A stretch of DNA of 23,590 nt from Streptomyces griseoluteus (lineage in GTDB: Bacteria > Actinomycetota > Actinomycetes > Streptomycetales > Streptomycetaceae). This document shows, piece by piece, positions 1-8,057 of the stretch (position 1 is the stretch's first letter; each line of letters starts with the position of its first letter). The notes under the pieces were generated by a model that was not told where the DNA came from, searched no databases, and saw only the letters and a list, made by a program, of their open reading frames with translations. A program made the translations under genes and the position numbers. The stretch covers positions 1 through 23,590 of the forward strand of contig JOBE01000076.1 of NCBI GenBank assembly GCA_000717735.1, given 5' to 3'.

Positions 1-1405
<1,405 letters not shown>

Positions 1406-1477
1406 GAGCGGAAACCGGTCAGGGGCGTTCGCTCAGCGGACAGGCGCCTCTGGGTGGGGGCGGTGTGGGGTGATGCG

Positions 1478-1501
1478 GTCGCTGTCGCTGTCGCTGTCGC
1501 C
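1478..1501. repeat. Hexanucleotide repeat GTCGCT, four units
   Basis: Three perfect GTCGCT units and a fourth ending in C lie directly beyond the stop codon of the small minus-strand gene at 1502-1843. On that strand they read in frame as alternating Asp-Ser codons after the TGA, and the frame stays open for 22 codons. The repeat may be slippage-prone. Confidence 0.7.
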
Positions 1502-1843
1502 TCAGCCGTGGTCGTCGAACTGCGCGGGAAGCAGAGCGGGTTGGTCGAGGATCTCGATGAAGGCGATACGGCCGTGCACGACGTCCAGGTTCAGCATCCC
1601 TTGGACGGGAAGCAGTGGCACGCAGCGGTGACCTTCTCCGTAGGGCTGCCCCTGGGGGTGGTCCGAGGTGCGGATGCTCTGGCAGAAGTCGTCACTGCAG
1701 CCGCAGGGTCCGTACATCCGCACGTCGTGCGCGACGATGGCGAGCTCGCGCTCGCCCTCGCTCTCGAGAAGCCGCACGAGCTCGCGGACGAGGGCGGGGT
1801 AGATGTCGCGGAGGAGCCGGGGCGCGGGGATTTCCTGGTCCAT
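1502..1843 (-). CDS. Small conserved-looking protein of unknown function, Cys-containing
   Basis: This encodes 113 residues starting MDQEIPAPRLL. I do not recognise a named family. The N-terminal half looks helical and charged (LVRELVRLLESEGERELA). The middle holds a compact cysteine motif, GPCGCSDDFCQS (about residues 45-56), that could bind a metal. The C-terminal half is hydrophobic with a short LNLDVVHGRIAFIEIL stretch that looks like beta strands. There is no signal peptide or membrane segment, so it should be cytoplasmic. No clear ribosome site precedes the ATG. The frame is favoured over antisense alternatives by its balanced amino-acid composition. It sits alone between the aminopeptidase promoter region and a non-coding inverted-repeat element. 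In frame after the stop are 22 further open codons starting with Ser-Asp repeats. Confidence 0.7.
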   Translation of the reverse strand: MDQEIPAPRLLRDIYPALVRELVRLLESEGERELAIVAHDVRMYGPCGCSDDFCQSIRTSDHPQGQPYGEGHRCVPLLPVQGMLNLDVVHGRIAFIEILDQPALLPAQFDDHG

Positions 1844-1896
1844 GGGGGGAGGCTACTGAGGTCCGGCAGGGCATCGTTTCGTGTGGGTGTCGGGTG

Positions 1897-2123
1897 CGGC
1901 CGCCCTCTTTCCGAGTGTGGCGGCCTCCACCGCCGCGTCAAGGGCGCTCCCTGCGGTCGCGTCGCTGCGCGATGGCCTGCGGCCACCCTTGACGCGGCGG
2001 CGGAGGCTGCCTTTTCACACTCGGAGGGCGGCCGGGGGGCGTGGCCACGCGGAGCCCCTGCCTCTGCCCGGGGCTTCGCGTGACCCCGGCCGCCGGAAGG
2101 AGCGACTCTCGGAAAGAGGGCGG
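1897..2123. repeat. Nested inverted-repeat element, possibly MITE- or REP-like
   Basis: The gene-free stretch 1844-2229 is dominated by this structure. Arm 1897-1944 pairs with 1986-2034 over nearly 50 bp, with small bulges; the inner part CGCCGCGTCAAGGG pairs perfectly. The loop holds a smaller hairpin, TCGCG-TCGCTG-CGCGA. The outer 16 bases, CCGCCCTCTTTCCGAG (1900-1915), also have a perfect complement at 2108-2123, so the left end can pair with either of two right ends. No transposase or plausible gene lies inside. Perfect terminal repeats with no coding content fit a miniature mobile element or a structured RNA or DNA element. I see nothing recognisable in 1844-1896 or in 2124-2219. Confidence 0.6.
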
Positions 2124-2229
2124 TCCCACCCGCGCCAGGGAAGTCGGCCCGCCCCTGTAGCCCGGCCGGCCGGACGCCGTTTCCGCGAGGAGGTACCCCG
2201 CCGCCGTTCAAGATCGTTCAGGATGCAGA

Positions 2230-2847
2230 ATGGGCCATATGCCTCTGTCGAACACCCCGAAAACGGCAATAATCGACGACGCCCCGATGGTCAGCGGCGT
2301 CCTGGCCCGCGCCTTCGGCGACGACCCGATGATGCGCTGGTTCTTCCCCGACGACGCCTCGCGCGAGGCCGGCCTCGGCCGGTACTTCACCACCCTCTTC
2401 GCCCGGCAGTACGGTCTGCACGGTGTGTGCGAGCGCACCGACGCCGCCGCCGCCTTCTGGGTGGCGCCGGAGGGGCAGGACAAGGCCGTTCCCGACGCGG
2501 AGACCGTCCAGGAGCTCCAGGAGATCCTCGGTGACCGCGCCGGCCTCTTCCGCGAGGCCGTCGAGGCGGCCGCCGAGCACGCACCGCAGGAGCCCCACTG
2601 GTACCTCGCCGTCATCGGCGCCGACCCTGCCGCCCGGGGCCGGGGCCACGGGTCCGCGCTGCTGCGCTCCGGCCTCGCTCAGGCCGACGCGGCAGGCATG
2701 CCGGTCTACCTGGAGTCCTCCAAGCCGGACAACCTCCCCGTGTACGAGCACTTCGGCTTCGCCGTCCTCGGCGAGGCGAGCCTGCCGGGCGGCGGCCCGA
2801 CCCTGTGGGCCATGCGGCGCCCGCCCCGGGACCCGGCGGACGTCTGA
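2230..2847 (+). CDS. GNAT-family N-acetyltransferase
   Basis: This encodes 205 residues with the acetyl-CoA-dependent GNAT fold. The cofactor motif is VIGADPAARGRGHGSALL at about 128-145, with the pyrophosphate-loop residues RGRGHG at 136-141. The C-terminal YLESSKPDNLPVYEHFGF (160-177) is the usual beta-strand/helix signature after it. The N-terminal half (FGDDPMMRWFFPDD) resembles the acceptor region of Streptomyces GNATs of this size. The acceptor is unknown; a small amine or antibiotic is possible. Start 2230 is chosen because AGGA (2220-2223) lies six bases upstream; the in-frame ATG at 2239 would be too far from it. The gene stands alone and converges on the DUF4291 gene, with only 31 bases between stops. 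Confidence 0.88.
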   Translation: MGHMPLSNTPKTAIIDDAPMVSGVLARAFGDDPMMRWFFPDDASREAGLGRYFTTLFARQYGLHGVCERTDAAAAFWVAPEGQDKAVPDAETVQELQEILGDRAGLFREAVEAAAEHAPQEPHWYLAVIGADPAARGRGHGSALLRSGLAQADAAGMPVYLESSKPDNLPVYEHFGFAVLGEASLPGGGPTLWAMRRPPRDPADV

Positions 2848-2878
2848 GCCGCCACCGGCGACCTCGGCTTCCCGGTCG

Positions 2879-3526
2879 TCACGGCCCCGGCCGCCTGGGC
2901 TCCTGTGCCGTCCGCGCGCGCAGGTGGTCCAGGAGGCCCGCCGGCTCGGGGTACGGCTCCTCGCGGGGCAGTAGCCGGCGGGCGCCGTCCAGGTCGCCCG
3001 AACGGACGAGGTCGCGCACGTCGTGGGCGAGCGGCGTCACGTCTCTGACCGAGACCGTCCACTCGTCCGCGTACCGACGAGAGGCCTCGCCCGAGAGTCC
3101 GAGCTGGAGCGAGCGGTACGGGAGCGCCCGGAGCTGCGGATCGCGCTCCGGGTCCCACTGGACGCGCGTCGGGGCCTCCCTCAACTGCCGCTTCCAGGCG
3201 GCCTGGTCGGGGTGGAACCCGCGCTCGTAGTGGGAGAGGCAGGCGTTCCGCAGGGCCCACTCGAAGCCCTCGCGGGCGATCTCCACGGCGAGGACGGTCT
3301 CCTGGCCCTCCTTCGTCCCCCAGCCGGAGCGGTACATCATCCACAGGAACGACGGTTTGATCCACGTCATCCGGTCCCGCTTCCAGGTGGCCGGAAACCG
3401 GCCCTCGCGGGCCGCTGGCAGGCCGATCTCGGGCCGGTACGCCTGGTAGACGGTGACCGTACGGTCGGTGTGGAGCGCGCGGATTCGGTACTTCGGCTCA
3501 TCGGTGGCCGGCTTCGGTTCTTCCAT
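2879..3526 (-). CDS. DUF4291 domain protein
   Basis: This encodes 215 residues. The family signature is clear: an N-terminal RIRALHTDRTVTVYQAY, followed by RMTWIKPSFLWMMYRSGW (about 52-70) and a KEGQETVLAVEI-like stretch. DUF4291 proteins are cytoplasmic and of unknown biochemical function. The dense Trp/Met/Arg block is the most conserved part and probably lines the active or binding site. After about residue 185 the chain becomes Arg/Pro-rich and is probably disordered. The ATG at 3526 has no good Shine-Dalgarno sequence. It lies upstream-convergent to GNAT and downstream of an HxlR gene on the same strand (70-base gap), so co-transcription with that regulator is possible but unproven. Confidence 0.88.
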   Translation of the reverse strand: MEEPKPATDEPKYRIRALHTDRTVTVYQAYRPEIGLPAAREGRFPATWKRDRMTWIKPSFLWMMYRSGWGTKEGQETVLAVEIAREGFEWALRNACLSHYERGFHPDQAAWKRQLREAPTRVQWDPERDPQLRALPYRSLQLGLSGEASRRYADEWTVSVRDVTPLAHDVRDLVRSGDLDGARRLLPREEPYPEPAGLLDHLRARTAQEPRRPGP

Positions 3527-3596
3527 GGGCGTCAGGATGGGTGAAGTCCCCCGGGAGGACCACCGGTTATCCGGGAGCCCTCCCCGCGGGGCGTTC

Positions 3597-4037
3597 TCAT
3601 GCCACCGGCGCCGCCTCCTTGGCGTCGTACTCCTCCCGTGCCGCCGCGATCTCGTTCTGGTGCCGTTCGGTCCAGGTGACCAGGGACCGGATCGTGGTGT
3701 GCAAAGTGCCGCCCAGAGGCGTCAGTTCGTAGTCGACGCGCGGTGGCACCACCGGGTGGACGGTGCGCTTCACCAGGCCGTCGCGCTCCAGCTGGCGCAG
3801 AGTCACGGTCAGCATGCGCTGACTGACGCCGTCGATCTCGCGCTTCAGCTCGGTGAAGCGCAGGACGCGGCGGTCGAGGAGGGCGATGACCAGGAGGGAC
3901 CACTTGTCGGCGACCCGGTCGAGGATCTGCCGCACCTCGCAGTCCTCCCGGGTGTCCCACTGGAAGGGGTCGTGGTCGCCCTCCGTTCCGTACGTTCCCG
4001 CGCAGTGACTCGGTTCCTTCAAAGTGCCTTCTTCCAT
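3597..4037 (-). CDS. HxlR-family winged-helix regulator, divergent from MFS exporter
   Basis: This 146-residue DNA-binding protein has the HxlR domain at about 33-125. The helix before the wing carries Cys33 (REDCEVRQILDRVADKW), at the position where redox- or electrophile-sensing members such as YodB and QorR keep their reactive Cys. Recognition-helix residues follow in LKREIDGVSQRMLTVTLRQLERDGLV, then the wing VHPVVPPRVDYELTPLG. It should act as a dimer on a dyad in the 99-base gap shared with the MFS gene and probably represses that gene and itself. The tail (ERHQNEIAAAREEYDAKE) is a dimerisation helix typical of the family. No strong ribosome site precedes ATG 4037; an in-frame TTG at 4022 follows AGAAGG and is an alternative start. 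Confidence 0.9.
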   Translation of the reverse strand: MEEGTLKEPSHCAGTYGTEGDHDPFQWDTREDCEVRQILDRVADKWSLLVIALLDRRVLRFTELKREIDGVSQRMLTVTLRQLERDGLVKRTVHPVVPPRVDYELTPLGGTLHTTIRSLVTWTERHQNEIAAAREEYDAKEAAPVA

Positions 4038-4066
4038 GGCACCGGATGGTCCCGCAGGATGCAGGT

Positions 4067-4102
4067 GGTTACAAGAGGGAACCGACCCTCGGATCGGTAA
4101 CC
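4067..4102. promoter_or_regulatory. Candidate HxlR operator between regulator and MFS gene
   Basis: GGTTAC (4067-4072) and GTAACC (4097-4102) form an inverted repeat centred in the divergent gap. Inside are two further dyads: GAGGG/CCCTC (4075-4090) and ACCGA/TCGGT (4081-4098). The outer half-sites are 30 bp apart centre to centre, about three helical turns, which would suit cooperative dimers. Assignment to the adjacent HxlR protein is by position only. Confidence 0.42.
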
Positions 4103-4136
4103 GGCCACCTCAATCCGTCCTGCCCTGGAGGCAGTT

Positions 4137-5612
4137 GTGTCCCTACGCGCCTGGAGTCTGCTCCTCGTCCTCTCCGGGACGATCTTCCTCGAAGGCATCG
4201 ACGTCGCCATGCTCGCCGTCGCCGTCCCCACCGTCCGCGCCGACCTCGGACTCACCACCGGCACCGCCGCCTGGGTCATGTCCTCGTACGTCCTCGGCTA
4301 CGCCGGCTTCACGCTCCTCGGCGGCAGAGCCGCCGACCTGCTCGGACGGCGCCGGATGCTCCTCGGCTGGCTCACCGTCTTCCTGCTCTTCTCCGGCCTC
4401 GGCGGCCTCGCCGACGAGGGCTGGACCCTGATCCTCGCCCGCTTCGTGACGGGCGTCGCCGCCGCCTTCATGACCCCGGCCGCCCTGTCGATCATCACGA
4501 CCTCCTACGAGGAGGGCCCGCAGCGCAACCAGGCGCTGCTGGTCTTCGCCGGCACCGCCGCAGGCGGCTTCTCGCTCGGGCTCGTCATCGGCGGGCTGCT
4601 CACCCAGCTCGGCTGGCGCTGGGTCTTCTTCGCCCCGGTCCTCCTCGCCGCCGCCATCCTGGCCGCCGCGATCGCCCTGGTCCCGAAGGAGCCGCGCCCG
4701 GCCCGTGCGAAGGGCTCAACCGGTGCGGGGGGCCCGGTCGGCGCCAAGGGCTCGGGTGCCTTGAGGGGCGGCTTCGACCTCGGCGGGGCGCTCACCGCCG
4801 CCGGAGCCATGCTGCTCCTCGCGTACGGCATCATCCGCCTGGAGCACGGACTCACCGGCTGGCAGGTCACGGCCGCCGTGCTCGCCGCCGGACTCCTCCT
4901 CGCCGCGGCCTTCGTCGCCGTCGAGCGCCGGGCCGCCGCCCCGCTCGTCCGCCTCGGCATCCTCCGCAAGGCCTCGCTCGTCCGCGCCGACCTGGGCGCC
5001 CTGCTCTTCGTCGGCTCCTTCTTCGGCTTCCAGTTCGTGGCCACGCTCTACCTCCAGGAGCTGCGCGGCTGGTCGTCCCTCCAGACGGCGCTCGCCCTCC
5101 TCGTGATGGGCGTCGACGCGGTCCTCGCCCCGACCCTCACCCCGCGGCTCGTGGCCCGGTTCGGCAACGCCCGGGTGATCCTCGGCGGCTTCGTCCTCGC
5201 CGTCGTCTCCTACGCGCTGTTCCTGCCGGTCGGCCCGGACTGGTCGTACGCGGCCATGTTCCCGACGCTGTTCCTGACCGGGCTCGCGTTCGCCCTGGCG
5301 TACGGGCCGCTCACCATCGCCGGTACGGAGGGGATCGCGGAGGAGGAGCAGGGGCTCGCTGGCGGACTCCTCACGACGGCGACCCAGTTCGGCTCGGCGG
5401 TCGGCATCGCGGCGGTCACGGCGGTGTACGGCCTGGCGGGCGGCGGCCTCGACGGCTTCCGTGCGGCGCTCGTCGTCCCGCTGGTCATGGTCGTGCTCGG
5501 CGCCGTGATCACGGCGACGGGGGTACGCGGCGGGGCGGCCCGCACGCCGGAGGCCCCGGAGACCCCGGAGGCCGCGGAGGTCCCGCTGCCTGCGACGAAC
5601 GTCACGGTCTGA
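4137..5612 (+). CDS. MFS drug-efflux type transporter (DHA2-like, about 14 membrane segments)
   Basis: This 491-residue inner-membrane, proton-driven exporter keeps the MFS motif A loop between segments 2 and 3 (LGGRAADLLGRRRM, about 61-74). A motif-C-like GLVIGGLLTQLGWRWVFF (about 148-165) marks drug:H+ antiporters. A hydrophilic linker (about 184-207, Gly/Lys-rich) separates the two halves. The length and the extra central hydrophobic segments fit the 14-segment DHA2 branch. Start GTG 4137 has GGAGG five bases upstream. The C-terminus is an acidic repeat of Pro-Glu-Ala units (about 467-482). It is transcribed away from an HxlR repressor gene, a common arrangement for inducible efflux. The substrate cannot be told from sequence. 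Confidence 0.92.
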   Translation: MSLRAWSLLLVLSGTIFLEGIDVAMLAVAVPTVRADLGLTTGTAAWVMSSYVLGYAGFTLLGGRAADLLGRRRMLLGWLTVFLLFSGLGGLADEGWTLILARFVTGVAAAFMTPAALSIITTSYEEGPQRNQALLVFAGTAAGGFSLGLVIGGLLTQLGWRWVFFAPVLLAAAILAAAIALVPKEPRPARAKGSTGAGGPVGAKGSGALRGGFDLGGALTAAGAMLLLAYGIIRLEHGLTGWQVTAAVLAAGLLLAAAFVAVERRAAAPLVRLGILRKASLVRADLGALLFVGSFFGFQFVATLYLQELRGWSSLQTALALLVMGVDAVLAPTLTPRLVARFGNARVILGGFVLAVVSYALFLPVGPDWSYAAMFPTLFLTGLAFALAYGPLTIAGTEGIAEEEQGLAGGLLTTATQFGSAVGIAAVTAVYGLAGGGLDGFRAALVVPLVMVVLGAVITATGVRGGAARTPEAPETPEAAEVPLPATNVTV

Positions 5613-5629
5613 ACGCCCTCAACCGCACC

Positions 5630-5635
5630 TAATGT
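5630..5635 (+). promoter_or_regulatory. Candidate -10 box of a leaderless transcript
   Basis: TAATGT lies at exactly -12 to -7 relative to the ATG at 5642, the spacing expected when transcription starts on the A of the start codon. The purine run between it and the ATG is too close to act as a Shine-Dalgarno site. No convincing -35 box is seen. Confidence 0.4.
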
Positions 5636-5641
5636 GGAGGG

Positions 5642-5959
5642 ATGGACCTTTCGCCCGGCTGCCCGCTGATCGGCGTCGTCGCCACGTACATGCCCCGGCT
5701 CTCGGAGTTCACCTTCGAGCCGGGGCTCGTGGCCGCCGTCGACCAGCACGCCGCCGCCGTGTGCGACGCCCTGATCCCCGCCCAGCGGGGGCCGGAGGGC
5801 CGGACCGTCCGGCGCGAGGAGCTCGCCGACTACGTCCTCGGGTTCACCGACTGGCTCTCCGAGGTCGACTGGACCGAGCCCGTCGGCCACGACTTCGCGA
5901 CCCTGCGCCTCACGGCGGTCTGCTGGCTGATCAGGGAGCACGACCTGCTGGCCGTGTGA
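5642..5959 (+). CDS. Small protein of unknown function
   Basis: This encodes 105 residues, [20 protein letters not shown] onward. There is no signal peptide, membrane segment or catalytic motif I can name. The second half ([17 protein letters not shown] then [20 protein letters not shown]) looks like an all-helical small domain and faintly recalls Streptomyces DUF6401-type proteins; I hold that loosely. The gene starts 29 bases after the MFS stop, yet it appears to have its own -10 box placed for a leaderless message (5630-5635). It could therefore be transcribed separately from the exporter. A 27-bp tandem repeat follows its stop directly. An alternative start is the Met at residue 17. Confidence 0.7.
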   Translation: MDLSPGCPLIGVVATYMPRLSEFTFEPGLVAAVDQHAAAVCDALIPAQRGPEGRTVRREELADYVLGFTDWLSEVDWTEPVGHDFATLRLTAVCWLIREHDLLAV

Positions 5960-5962
5960 GAC

Positions 5963-6016
5963 GGGATCCGATATCTGGATCCTGAATCCGGGATCCAATA
6001 TCTGGATTCTGGATTC
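5963..6016. repeat. 27-bp tandem repeat, two units plus partial third
   Basis: Units 5963-5989 and 5990-6016 match at 23 of 27 positions. A partial copy, TGGATCCAATGG, follows at 6017-6028. Each unit carries BamHI-like GGATCC and ATATCTGGAT, so the tract is far richer in A and T than its surroundings and is full of short palindromes. It lies in the 71-base gap between two convergent genes, where it may help terminate both transcripts or form cruciform structure. Confidence 0.75.
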
Positions 6017-6030
6017 TGGATCCAATGGCT

Positions 6031-6858
6031 CTACATCGGGTCCATCGGCGGTTCCTGGCCGGGACGCCGATCCATCGGTTCCTGCCCCTCGCCCCGCACC
6101 ATGCGCTCCTGCGGCGCCGGCATTCCGCTCCGGGCGTCCTCGCGGCCCCGCTGGTAGGCCGCGACCTGGTCCTTGGCCCGCCCGGTCTCGACCTCGGCCG
6201 CCGACAGCCAGCGCTCCCAGCGTCCCCGCATCGGGGTGACGAGACCACCGCCGACGCCGACGATGATGACGCCCGCGATCGTGGCGAGCACGGCCGTGAG
6301 CACCGGCCCGGTCACCGAGGTCGCGATGCCCGCCTGGCTCAGCGCGGCGATCACGCCGAGGCCGACGATGAACGCCCAGGCCGCCGTGGCGAGGACCTTG
6401 CCGTAGGAGGTCTGGCTCAGCGCGCCGCCGATGATGTCCCGTACCGCGCGGGCGATGGCCATGGCGACGACGACGATGACGCAGGCGACGATCGCCTTCG
6501 GCAGCCAGGCGACGATCCCGTTGATCATGACGCTGACCGGGTTGGGGCCGAAGACCCCGAAGGCCAGCTGGAGGGCGATCAGCAGGACCGCGTAGTAGAG
6601 GATCTTGGCGATGATGCCGGTGGCGTCGTATTTCGATCCCTTGAGGGTGTTCGAGACGCCGCTGCGCTCGGCCATCCGCTCGAAGCCGACGCGGCGCAGC
6701 AGCCGGTCGGCGACCTTGGCGATCATCTTGGCGACGAACCAGCCGATGAGCAGGATTGCGAGGAATCCGATGAACTTCGGCACGAACTCGGCGACGGCGG
6801 ACCATGCGTCCGTGAATCCCTGGCCGAAGTCGACCGAGAGGGCGAGGGGCTGCGCCAT
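6031..6858 (-). CDS. CmpX-like membrane protein with conserved TM-helix repeats (mechanosensitive-channel related)
   Basis: This 275-residue membrane protein has an amphipathic N-terminus (FGQGFTDAWSAVAEFVPKFIGF). About five hydrophobic segments follow, near 27-47, 80-102, 112-133, 160-182 and 188-208. The segments with Gly at regular spacing (FLAILLIGWFVAKMIAKVADRLLRRVG and its weaker copies) match the conserved TM-helix repeat of CmpX and MscS-related proteins. The last 65 residues are charged, Gln/Glu/Arg-rich and probably cytoplasmic. It may form a stretch-gated or stress-linked channel; only the family is secure. Start ATG 6858 has GGAGAAGG upstream. It lies downstream of rarD with an 84-base gap containing hairpins, so it is probably transcribed on its own. 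Confidence 0.85.
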   Translation of the reverse strand: MAQPLALSVDFGQGFTDAWSAVAEFVPKFIGFLAILLIGWFVAKMIAKVADRLLRRVGFERMAERSGVSNTLKGSKYDATGIIAKILYYAVLLIALQLAFGVFGPNPVSVMINGIVAWLPKAIVACVIVVVAMAIARAVRDIIGGALSQTSYGKVLATAAWAFIVGLGVIAALSQAGIATSVTGPVLTAVLATIAGVIIVGVGGGLVTPMRGRWERWLSAAEVETGRAKDQVAAYQRGREDARSGMPAPQERMVRGEGQEPMDRRPGQEPPMDPM

Positions 6859-6875
6859 GGAGCCTTCTCCACTCG

Positions 6876-6899
6876 GAAGGGCCCCTTCGGTTCGGGGCC
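6876..6899 (-). terminator. Nested hairpins between rarD and the CmpX-like gene
   Basis: GAAGGG/CCCTTC (6876-6888) and GGCCCC/GGGGCC (6880-6899, eight-base loop) are alternative stems in the gap. They could end the rarD transcript. There is no T-tract, which is common for Streptomyces terminators, so the call rests on position and stem quality. Confidence 0.35.
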
Positions 6900-6942
6900 T
6901 GGACCTCCGACGTAACTACGGCGGGGCCGCGTCCGCCCCCGG

Positions 6943-7965
6943 TCAGCGTCCTGGCTGGGCCGAAGGGGTGTAAACCGCTGTGGCCGGGGTCTCTTCACCG
7001 GTGTGTCCGGTGGCGGGCGGCACAGGCGCGCCCGTCCCGGCCGCGCCCTTCGCCGCCTCGACCGCGGCCCGGCTGCGGCGGCCGGTGCGCAGGGCGTCCC
7101 AGGTGAGGATCGTCAGGGCCAGCCAGACGAGAGAGAAGCCGGCCCATCGCTCCGGCGGCATCGCCTCGTGGAAGTAGAGGATGCCGAGGAGGAACTGGAA
7201 GGTCGGTGCCAGGTACTGGAGGAGGCCGAGCGTGGACAGCGGTACGCGGATCGCCGCCGCCCCGAAGCAGACGAGCGGGACCGCCGTGACGATGCCGGTG
7301 GCGGCGAGCAGGAGCGTGTGGCCGGTGCCGTGGGCGCCGAAGGCCAGGGTGCCCTGGCTGCCGAGCCAGACGAGGTAGCCGAGGGCGGGCAGGAACTGGA
7401 CGGCGGTCTCGGCGGCGAGCGATTCGAGGCCGCCGATGTTGACCTTCTTCTTCACCAGGCCGTACGCGGCGAAGGTGAAGGCGAGGGTGAGGGAGATCCA
7501 GGGCGGCTGTCCGTACCCGATCGCGAGCACGAGGACGGCGGCGAAGCCGATGCCGACCGCCGCCCACTGCGCGGGGCGCAGCCGTTCCTTGAGGACGAGG
7601 ACGCCGAGGGCGATGGTGACGAGCGGGTTGATGAAGTAGCCGAGGGAGGCCTCGACGACGTGGCCGGTGTTGACGGACCAGATGTAGAGGCCCCAGTTCA
7701 CCGTGATGACGGTGGCGGCGACGGTGATCAGGCCGAGCTTGCGGGGGCTGCGGAGGAGCTCGCGTATCCAGCCCCAGCGGCGGAGGGCGAGCAGGGCGAG
7801 ACCGACGAAGGCCAGGGACCACGCCATCCGGTGGGCGAGGATCTCGATCGCCCCGGCGGGCCTGAGGAGAGGCCAGAAGAGCGGGACCAGTCCCCACATG
7901 CCGTAGGCGCCGATCCCGTAGAGCAATCCCGCTCGCTCCGTGTTCTCCGTGTTCTCCGTCTTCAC
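6943..7965 (-). CDS. rarD: RarD, EamA/DMT-family permease
   Basis: This 340-residue inner-membrane protein has ten hydrophobic segments in two EamA-like halves. The RarD type is clear from GIGAYGMWGLVPLFWPLL near the N-terminus, ITVNWGLYIWSVNTGHVVEASLGYFINPL (given here only as the region about 88-116), and PLSTLGLLQYLAPTFQFLLG near 265-284. RarD proteins are named after chloramphenicol sensitivity in E. coli; the transported solute is not established. The C-terminal 45 residues are a hydrophilic Ala/Pro/Thr tail. GTG 7965 follows GGGAGG by five bases. The second to tenth codons include a small repeat (ENTENTE). The promoter upstream is strong-looking and overlapped by a long dyad (8026-8053), so the gene is probably regulated by an unlinked DNA-binding protein. 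Confidence 0.92.
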   Translation of the reverse strand: MKTENTENTERAGLLYGIGAYGMWGLVPLFWPLLRPAGAIEILAHRMAWSLAFVGLALLALRRWGWIRELLRSPRKLGLITVAATVITVNWGLYIWSVNTGHVVEASLGYFINPLVTIALGVLVLKERLRPAQWAAVGIGFAAVLVLAIGYGQPPWISLTLAFTFAAYGLVKKKVNIGGLESLAAETAVQFLPALGYLVWLGSQGTLAFGAHGTGHTLLLAATGIVTAVPLVCFGAAAIRVPLSTLGLLQYLAPTFQFLLGILYFHEAMPPERWAGFSLVWLALTILTWDALRTGRRSRAAVEAAKGAAGTGAPVPPATGHTGEETPATAVYTPSAQPGR

Positions 7966-7999
7966 CGGACCTCCCGCCCTGTGTCGCGCTGTCCCGTCG

Positions 8000-8029
8000 A
8001 AGGTAGCGCCGCACAGGGCGGCTTGTCAT
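8000..8029 (-). promoter_or_regulatory. Predicted rarD promoter
   Basis: On the minus strand, -35 ATGACA (8024-8029) and -10 TACCTT (8000-8005) are 18 bp apart and fit the main vegetative sigma consensus well. The predicted start lies about 25-30 bases before the GTG, so the leader is short. Confidence 0.55.
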
Positions 8030-8053
8030 GCCCGTACCGCGATACGGTCATGA
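8026..8053. promoter_or_regulatory. 28-bp dyad operator overlapping the rarD -35 box
   Basis: Two 14-base halves are complementary at 12 of 14 positions: outer TCATG/CATGA, middle CCGTA/TACGG, centre CG/CG. The left end covers the -35 hexamer of the rarD promoter. Such a long near-perfect dyad is typical of dimeric or double-dimeric repressors (TetR or GntR style). It also lies five bases beyond the qorB stop, so it could act as a weak terminator hairpin; the overlap with the promoter makes an operator more likely. Confidence 0.5.
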
Positions 8054-8057
8054 CGGC

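Noticed and set aside
1900..2123. Small genes inside the inverted-repeat element
   Set aside because: The open frames are Arg/Pro-rich, run through the stem in several frames at once and have no start context.
3582..3591. Palindrome CCCCGCGGGG as a terminator of the first HxlR gene
   Set aside because: At ten bases with no loop room, it is common by chance at this GC content and was not kept as a feature.
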